Shown in pieces: positions 59,501-64,000 of a DNA stretch of 64,000 bases. Numbering within the stretch: position 1 is the stretch's first letter; every line of letters begins with the position of its first letter. The translations under genes were made by a program, and so were the position numbers. The DNA lies in contig NZ_VFWX01000006.1 of assembly GCF_006442965.1 (NCBI RefSeq), positions 243,646-307,645 of the forward strand. The letters are read 5' to 3'. Origin of the DNA: Mesorhizobium sp. CU3. GTDB taxonomy: Bacteria; Pseudomonadota; Alphaproteobacteria; Rhizobiales; Rhizobiaceae. The notes beneath the pieces were generated by a model that saw only the letters and a program-made list of their open reading frames with translations, did not search any database and was not told the DNA's origin.

Positions 59501-61876
59501 ATGAACATCCTCGAACGCTATCACGCCATGGAATACGGCCCGGCGCCGGAAGCCCGCAACGAGGCCGACGCCTGGCTCGCCGGGCGCGATTTCGCCAAAG
59601 CGCTGTTCATCGACGGCGGCTGGAAAGCGGCTGCCAGCGGCAAGACCTTCGAAACCAGCGAACCGTCCTCCGGCAAGCTGCTCGCCAAGGTCTCGGATGC
59701 CGGCGCCGCCGATATCGACGCCGCGGTCGCGGCCGCCACCAAGGCGCTGCCGAAATGGTCGGCGTCTTCGGGTTACGCGCGCGCAAAAGTGCTCTACGCC
59801 ATCGGCCGCGCCATGCAGCGCCACCAGCGCCTGTTCGCGGTTCTGGAATCGATCGACAACGGCAAGCCGATCCGCGAAAGCCGCGACATCGACGTGCCGC
59901 TGGCCATCCGCCATTTCATCCACCATGCCGGCTGGGCGCAGACGCTGGACAAGGATTTTCCCGATCACAAGCCGGTCGGCGTCGTCGGCCAGGTCATTCC
60001 GTGGAATTTCCCGCTGCTGATGCTGGCCTGGAAGATCGCGCCGGCGCTGGCCGCCGGCTGCACCGTGGTGTTGAAGCCGGCCGAATTCACGCCGCTCACC
60101 GCCATCCTGTTCGCCGAAATCTGCGAGCGCGCCGGCGTGCCGAAGGGCGTCGTCAACATCGTCCAGGGCGGGCCTGAGGCGGGTGCTGCGATCGTCAACC
60201 ATTCCGGCATCCAGAAGATCGCCTTCACCGGCTCTTCGGAAGTCGGCAAGATCATCCGCAAGGCCACCGCCGGCTCAGGGAAAAAACTGTCGCTGGAGCT
60301 TGGCGGCAAGTCGGCCTTCATCGTCTTCGAGGATGCCGATCTCGACAGCGCCGTTGAGGGCCTCGTCGACGGCATCTGGTTCAACCAGGGCCAGGTCTGC
60401 TGCGCCGGTTCGCGCCTGCTGGTCCAGGAAGGCATTGCCGAGGCTTTGATTGCCAAGGTCAAGGTCAGGATGAGCCGGCTGCGCGTAGGCAGCCCGCTCG
60501 ACAAGAACACCGATATCGGCCCGCTGGTCGACCGCACCCAGCTCGACCGCGTCAAGGGCCTGATCGCCGAAGGCGCCAAGCAGGGCGCTGTCTGCTGGCA
60601 GCCGGACGCCACGTTGCCGTCCTCGGGCTACTATCATTTGCCGACGCTGGCCACAGGTGTATCGCCGGCTAATATCCTGGCGCAGGAAGAGGTGTTCGGG
60701 CCGGTGCTCGCCACCATGACTTTCCGCAACACCGAGGAAGCGATCGAACTCGCCAACAACACGCGCTACGGCCTCGCCGCTTCCGTCTGGAGCGAGAACA
60801 TCAACCTCGCGCTGCATGTCGCGCCGCAGCTGAAGGCCGGCGTGGTTTGGGTCAACGGCACCAACATGTTCGACGCCGCCTGCGGCTTCGGCGGCTATCG
60901 CGAAAGCGGTTTCGGCCGCGAGGGCGGCCGCGAAGGCATGTTCGAGTATCTGACGGTGAAGCTGCCGGTCGGCCTGGTCATCAAGCAGGCCGGCGCTGGT
61001 TCCGCCCAGCCCGTCGAGCAGGCCGACGGCGGTTCGATCGACCGCACGGCAAAGCTGTTCATCGGCGGCAAGCAGGTGCGGCCGGACGGCAATTATTCGC
61101 TTGGCGTCGCCACCGCCAAAGGCAAGCTTGCCGGCGAAGTCGGCCTCGGCAACCGTAAGGATATCCGCGACGCCGTGGCCGCTGCCCGCGCCTGCAAGGC
61201 CTGGCCGGAAGCGACCGCCTATAACCGCAGCCAGGTGCTGTATTATCTCGCCGAGAACCTGTCCGGCCGCGCCGATGAGTTTTCCGCGCGTCTTGTCCAA
61301 CTGACCGGCGTGACGGCAAAGGCAGCACGCGAGGAGGTCGAGCAGTCGATCGAGCGGCTGTTCCTCTATGCCGGTCTCGCCGACAAGTTCGAGGGCCGCG
61401 TCCACCAGCCACCGGCCCGCGCCGTGACGCTGGCGCTACATGAGCCGGTTGGCGTCGTCGGCATCGTCGCGCCGGACAACCAGCCGCTGCTCGGCTTCAT
61501 CTCCCTGGTGGCGCCGGCGCTCGCAATGGGCAACACCGTGGTCGCCGTTCCGTCGGAACGCCACCCGCTTCTGGCGACCGACCTCTACCAGGTGATCGAG
61601 TATTCCGACATCCCGGGCGGCGCCATCAACATCGTCACCGGCCGCAGCGCCGAGCTTGCCGGCGTGCTGGCCAAGCACGACGATGTCGACGGGCTCTGGC
61701 TGTTTGCCGATGCCGAAACCTGCGCCAAGGCGGAGGCCGATTCCATCGGCAACCTCAAGCGTGTCTGGACCGGCAATGGCCGCAGCCTCGACTGGACGTC
61801 CAGCGAGGCGGCCGGCGAGGCCATGCTGCGCCGCGCCATCGAGGTCAAGAACGTCTGGGTGCCTTACGGCGATTAA
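59501..61876 (+). CDS. Two-domain aldehyde dehydrogenase, ALDH16-like
   Basis: A 791-residue protein. Residues 40-480 form a complete aldehyde dehydrogenase with PWNFPLLMLAWKIAPAL, catalytic Glu in LELGGKSAFIVFEDAD and catalytic Cys in GQVCCAGSR. Residues 520-790 are a second, shortened domain (GVVGIVAPDNQPLLGFISLVAPAL; GGAINIVTGRS) in which I find neither the LELGG glutamate nor the cysteine. Active plus degenerate domain is the ALDH16 plan. It follows deoC and likely oxidises acetaldehyde to acetate. Confidence 0.87.
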   Translation: MNILERYHAMEYGPAPEARNEADAWLAGRDFAKALFIDGGWKAAASGKTFETSEPSSGKLLAKVSDAGAADIDAAVAAATKALPKWSASSGYARAKVLYAIGRAMQRHQRLFAVLESIDNGKPIRESRDIDVPLAIRHFIHHAGWAQTLDKDFPDHKPVGVVGQVIPWNFPLLMLAWKIAPALAAGCTVVLKPAEFTPLTAILFAEICERAGVPKGVVNIVQGGPEAGAAIVNHSGIQKIAFTGSSEVGKIIRKATAGSGKKLSLELGGKSAFIVFEDADLDSAVEGLVDGIWFNQGQVCCAGSRLLVQEGIAEALIAKVKVRMSRLRVGSPLDKNTDIGPLVDRTQLDRVKGLIAEGAKQGAVCWQPDATLPSSGYYHLPTLATGVSPANILAQEEVFGPVLATMTFRNTEEAIELANNTRYGLAASVWSENINLALHVAPQLKAGVVWVNGTNMFDAACGFGGYRESGFGREGGREGMFEYLTVKLPVGLVIKQAGAGSAQPVEQADGGSIDRTAKLFIGGKQVRPDGNYSLGVATAKGKLAGEVGLGNRKDIRDAVAAARACKAWPEATAYNRSQVLYYLAENLSGRADEFSARLVQLTGVTAKAAREEVEQSIERLFLYAGLADKFEGRVHQPPARAVTLALHEPVGVVGIVAPDNQPLLGFISLVAPALAMGNTVVAVPSERHPLLATDLYQVIEYSDIPGGAINIVTGRSAELAGVLAKHDDVDGLWLFADAETCAKAEADSIGNLKRVWTGNGRSLDWTSSEAAGEAMLRRAIEVKNVWVPYGD

Positions 61877-61985
61877 TCGCTTCCGAATGGTTCAAGGCAG
61901 CGGAACTTGTTGCCCGGTTGTCATACAAGTAGTTGCATCCCGGCAGGCGATATGCATTAAAGCGGCTGCCGCGAAGGTGATCGCG

Positions 61986-62004
61986 TTCGGGCTTGACGCC
62001 CGAA
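61986..62004 (+). terminator. Possible terminator after the aldehyde dehydrogenase
   Basis: TTCGGGC (61986-61992) pairs with GCCCGAA (61998-62004) around TTGAC and is followed by TGTGTGTTCTTT. It is a short stem with a mixed T-rich tail, so termination is plausible but weak. The rest of the 240-base gap shows nothing clear. Confidence 0.4.
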
Positions 62005-62116
62005 TGTGTGTTCTTTAACGAGAAAAAACATCTTGTCCGTGGCGGATAGCGCGGGTTGGCTGGTATTTGGCCAGCCGCTGGCAATCCGGTCGAATCCAAA
62101 GAGCGAGGAGAACAGC

Positions 62117-62848
62117 ATGGCGGATCTTGCAGGCAAGGTCGTCGTCGTCACGGCTGCGGCCCAGGGCATCGGCAAGGCCAGCGCGCTGGCTTTCGCCAAG
62201 GCAGGCGCCACCGTTTACGCCACAGACATCAACGACGCCTTGCTGGCCGAACTCGGCAAGACGCCTGGCATCAACATCCGCCGTCTCGACGTCCTCAACG
62301 ACGCCGCCGTCGCCTCGGCTTTCGCCGAGATCGGCCGTGTCGACGTGCTGTTCAACTGCGCCGGCTTCGTCCACGCGGGCTCGATCCTGGAAATGAAAGA
62401 CGAGGACCTCGACTTCGCGCTCAACCTCAATGTCCGCTCGATGGTGCGCACCATTCGCGCCGTGCTGCCCGGCATGCTCGAGTGCGGCGACGGTTCGATC
62501 ATCAACATGGCCTCGCTGGCAAGCTCGCAGAAGGGCGTTCCGAACCGTTTCGCCTATGGCCTGACCAAGGCGGCGGTCATCGGCCTGACCAAGGCCGTCG
62601 CCGCCGACTATGTCGCCAAGGGCATCCGCTGCAACGCCATCTGCCCGGGCACCGTCGAAAGCCCGTCGCTGCAGGATCGCATGCATGCGCAGGGCGACTA
62701 TGATGCGGCGCGCGCGGCCTTCATCGCCCGCCAGCCGATGGGCCGTCTGGGCACGCCCGAAGAAATCGCCGATCTCGCGGTCTACCTTGCCGGCGCCACT
62801 TACACATCGGGGCAGGCCTACAACATCGACGGCGGCTGGTCGGTCTGA
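62117..62848 (+). CDS. SDR dehydrogenase, 2-keto-3-deoxy-L-fuconate dehydrogenase-like
   Basis: A 243-residue short-chain dehydrogenase with VVVTAAAQGIGKASALAFA, Asp in ATDIND for NAD, NCAG, catalytic Ser in NMASLASS and the YGLTKAAV tyrosine-lysine. It resembles the group with 2-keto-3-deoxy-L-fuconate dehydrogenase and animal BDH2. The ATG at 62117 follows GCGAGGAG; the upstream frame to 62006 has no ribosome site. The FAH-fold hydrolase next to it fits the following step of that pathway. Confidence 0.82.
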   Translation: MADLAGKVVVVTAAAQGIGKASALAFAKAGATVYATDINDALLAELGKTPGINIRRLDVLNDAAVASAFAEIGRVDVLFNCAGFVHAGSILEMKDEDLDFALNLNVRSMVRTIRAVLPGMLECGDGSIINMASLASSQKGVPNRFAYGLTKAAVIGLTKAVAADYVAKGIRCNAICPGTVESPSLQDRMHAQGDYDAARAAFIARQPMGRLGTPEEIADLAVYLAGATYTSGQAYNIDGGWSV

Positions 62849-63013
62849 CGACAGGGCCGGAAGGATTGTCGGCCGCATCGAAGCGTCTGAAAATCCTGCG
62901 GATCGGCTAGCTGCAACAAATGGCGCGCTTGCCGCCGGGTGGGCCGGCGACTACGGTCCGCGGGCCTTGACGGGAATTTGAAACGGCCGTTGGCCGCAAG
63001 CTGGAGAACCAAG

Positions 63014-63859
63014 ATGAAACTGTTGCGCTATGGCGAGGCTGGCAGCGAGAAGCCCGGCCTGCTCGATGCGGATGGCACGATCCGCGACCTTTCGGCCTAT
63101 GTCGCCGACATTGGCGGGACGACGCTTCATCCGGCCTCGCTGGACATGCTTTCCAAGCTCGATCCGAAATCGCTGCCGGCGGTTTCCGGCAGCCCGCGCA
63201 TGGGCGCCTGCGTTGCCGGCACCGGCAAGTTCATCTGCATCGGCCTCAACTATTCCGACCACGCCGCCGAGACCGGCGCCACCGTGCCGCCGGAACCGAT
63301 CATCTTCATGAAGGCAAGCTCGGCCATCGTCGGCCCGGACGACGACGTGCTGATCCCGCGCGGTTCGGTCAAGACCGACTGGGAGGTCGAGCTCGGCGTC
63401 GTCATAGGCAAGACGGCGAAATATGTCTCGGAGGACGACGCGCTGGATTACGTCGCCGGCTATTGCGTCTCGCACGACGTCTCCGAGCGCGCCTTCCAGG
63501 CCGAGCGCCAGGGCCAGTGGACCAAGGGCAAGTCCTGCGACACGTTCGGCCCGATCGGCCCCTGGCTGGTCACCAAGGACGAGGTCGCCGACCCGCAGAA
63601 CCTCAAAATGTGGCTGACCGTCAACGGCAAGACTATGCAGAACGGCTCGACCAAGACCATGGTGTACGGCGTCAAATACCTGGTCTCCTATCTCAGCCAG
63701 TTCATGTCGCTGCACCCCGGCGACATCATCTCCACCGGCACCCCGCCCGGCGTCGGGCTAGGCATGAAGCCGCCGGTGTTTTTGAAGGCCGGCGACGTTG
63801 TCGAGCTCGGCATCGAAGGCATGGGCCAGCAGAAGCAGACGTTCAAGGCGGACATTTAA
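63014..63859 (+). CDS. Fumarylacetoacetate-hydrolase-family protein, possible 2,4-diketo-3-deoxy-L-fuconate hydrolase
   Basis: A 281-residue FAH-fold enzyme. The metal-binding acidic residues lie in EPIIFMKASSAI and VKTDWEVELGVVIGK; the C-terminal GDIISTGTPPGVGLGMKPPVFLKAGD is typical. Family members cleave or hydrolyse 2,4-diketo acids; with the preceding dehydrogenase it suits the lower L-fuconate (or L-rhamnonate) route giving pyruvate and lactate. Ureidoglycolate lyase is a common alternative label. The ATG at 63014 follows CTGGAGAACC. Confidence 0.83.
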   Translation: MKLLRYGEAGSEKPGLLDADGTIRDLSAYVADIGGTTLHPASLDMLSKLDPKSLPAVSGSPRMGACVAGTGKFICIGLNYSDHAAETGATVPPEPIIFMKASSAIVGPDDDVLIPRGSVKTDWEVELGVVIGKTAKYVSEDDALDYVAGYCVSHDVSERAFQAERQGQWTKGKSCDTFGPIGPWLVTKDEVADPQNLKMWLTVNGKTMQNGSTKTMVYGVKYLVSYLSQFMSLHPGDIISTGTPPGVGLGMKPPVFLKAGDVVELGIEGMGQQKQTFKADI

Positions 63860-63874
63860 GCGCACGACTTCCTC

Positions 63875-63906
63875 TTCTCTCCTTCTGGTATTCCGGAAGG
63901 AGAGAA
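63875..63906. repeat. Palindromic hairpin at the end of the window
   Basis: TTCTCTCCTTC (63875-63885) pairs perfectly with GAAGGAGAGAA (63896-63906) around a ten-base loop, 16 bases after the FAH gene. No T-run follows; it may be a terminator-like or mosaic repeat. I see nothing else in the last 141 bases. Confidence 0.6.
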
Positions 63907-64000
63907 CGCGGTTTCGCGCCCTTCCTCTCCCAGCTTGGCGCATGCATTGTCTAATGTAGCGCTGGTCGACCCCCACTCCGTCTCGGCGCTGCGCGCCGAG

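Overview
The window is dense, GC-rich alphaproteobacterial DNA. Its urease cluster, smoEFGKS-mtlK polyol operon, liv-type transporters, GcvA-like LysR regulators and rhizobial intergenic palindromic repeats point to a Mesorhizobium-like member of the Rhizobiales. This assignment rests on gene content and protein character only; no database was searched. I saw no rRNA, tRNA, CRISPR array, insertion sequence, integrase or phage gene. Most of the window reads as chromosomal catabolic and transport gene content.

Layout. (1) 1-7466: a urease operon (ureA, hupE/ureJ-like, ureB, ureC, ureE, ureF, ureG) with small membrane, zinc-binding and GST-like genes interleaved; ureD is not in the window. (2) 7557-10484: a class II aldolase, a HAD phosphatase, a SorC-type regulator and a DUF1127-like small protein. 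(3) 10596-20662: a LysR regulator and a sorbitol/mannitol operon (ABC transporter, sorbitol dehydrogenase, mannitol dehydrogenase, HAD phosphatase, FGGY kinase). (4) 20655-27008: a convergent second polyol operon (ABC transporter plus a xylitol-dehydrogenase-like enzyme) with an AraC regulator. (5) 27205-33108: a MATE exporter, a secreted hydrolase, and an agmatinase-family ureohydrolase with a polar amino-acid ABC transporter that has no ATPase gene here. (6) 33109-44200: a LysR regulator, pncB, a membrane protein whose start lies in a repeat, a complete livKHMGF transporter, an NhaD-like antiporter and pncA. (7) 44512-57752: the most unusual part, described below. (8) 58213-63859: deoC with a two-domain ALDH16-like dehydrogenase, then an SDR/FAH-hydrolase pair resembling the lower L-fuconate pathway.

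Region 7 holds an overlapping operon: a FAD subunit, a fused 2Fe-2S/molybdopterin hydroxylase, a 6-hydroxynicotinate-reductase-like Fe-S protein, a UPF0280 protein, a DUF1185 protein and a MarR regulator. It is followed, on the other strand, by hyuAB (hydantoinase/oxoprolinase family) and, divergent from these, fpr (ferredoxin-NADP reductase). Near-identical 14-bp palindromic sites lie upstream of the hydroxylase operon (44396-44409) and of hyuA (56786-56799). I infer one regulon for oxidising, reducing and then hydrolysing an N-heterocycle, possibly nicotinate-like, by a reductive route. The substrate is not established.

At least five copies of mosaic palindromic repeats (near 8332, 16739, 35568, 43321 and 59293) and several shorter palindromes occupy intergenic gaps. 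One mosaic copy appears to supply both the Shine-Dalgarno sequence and the start codon of the gene after it.
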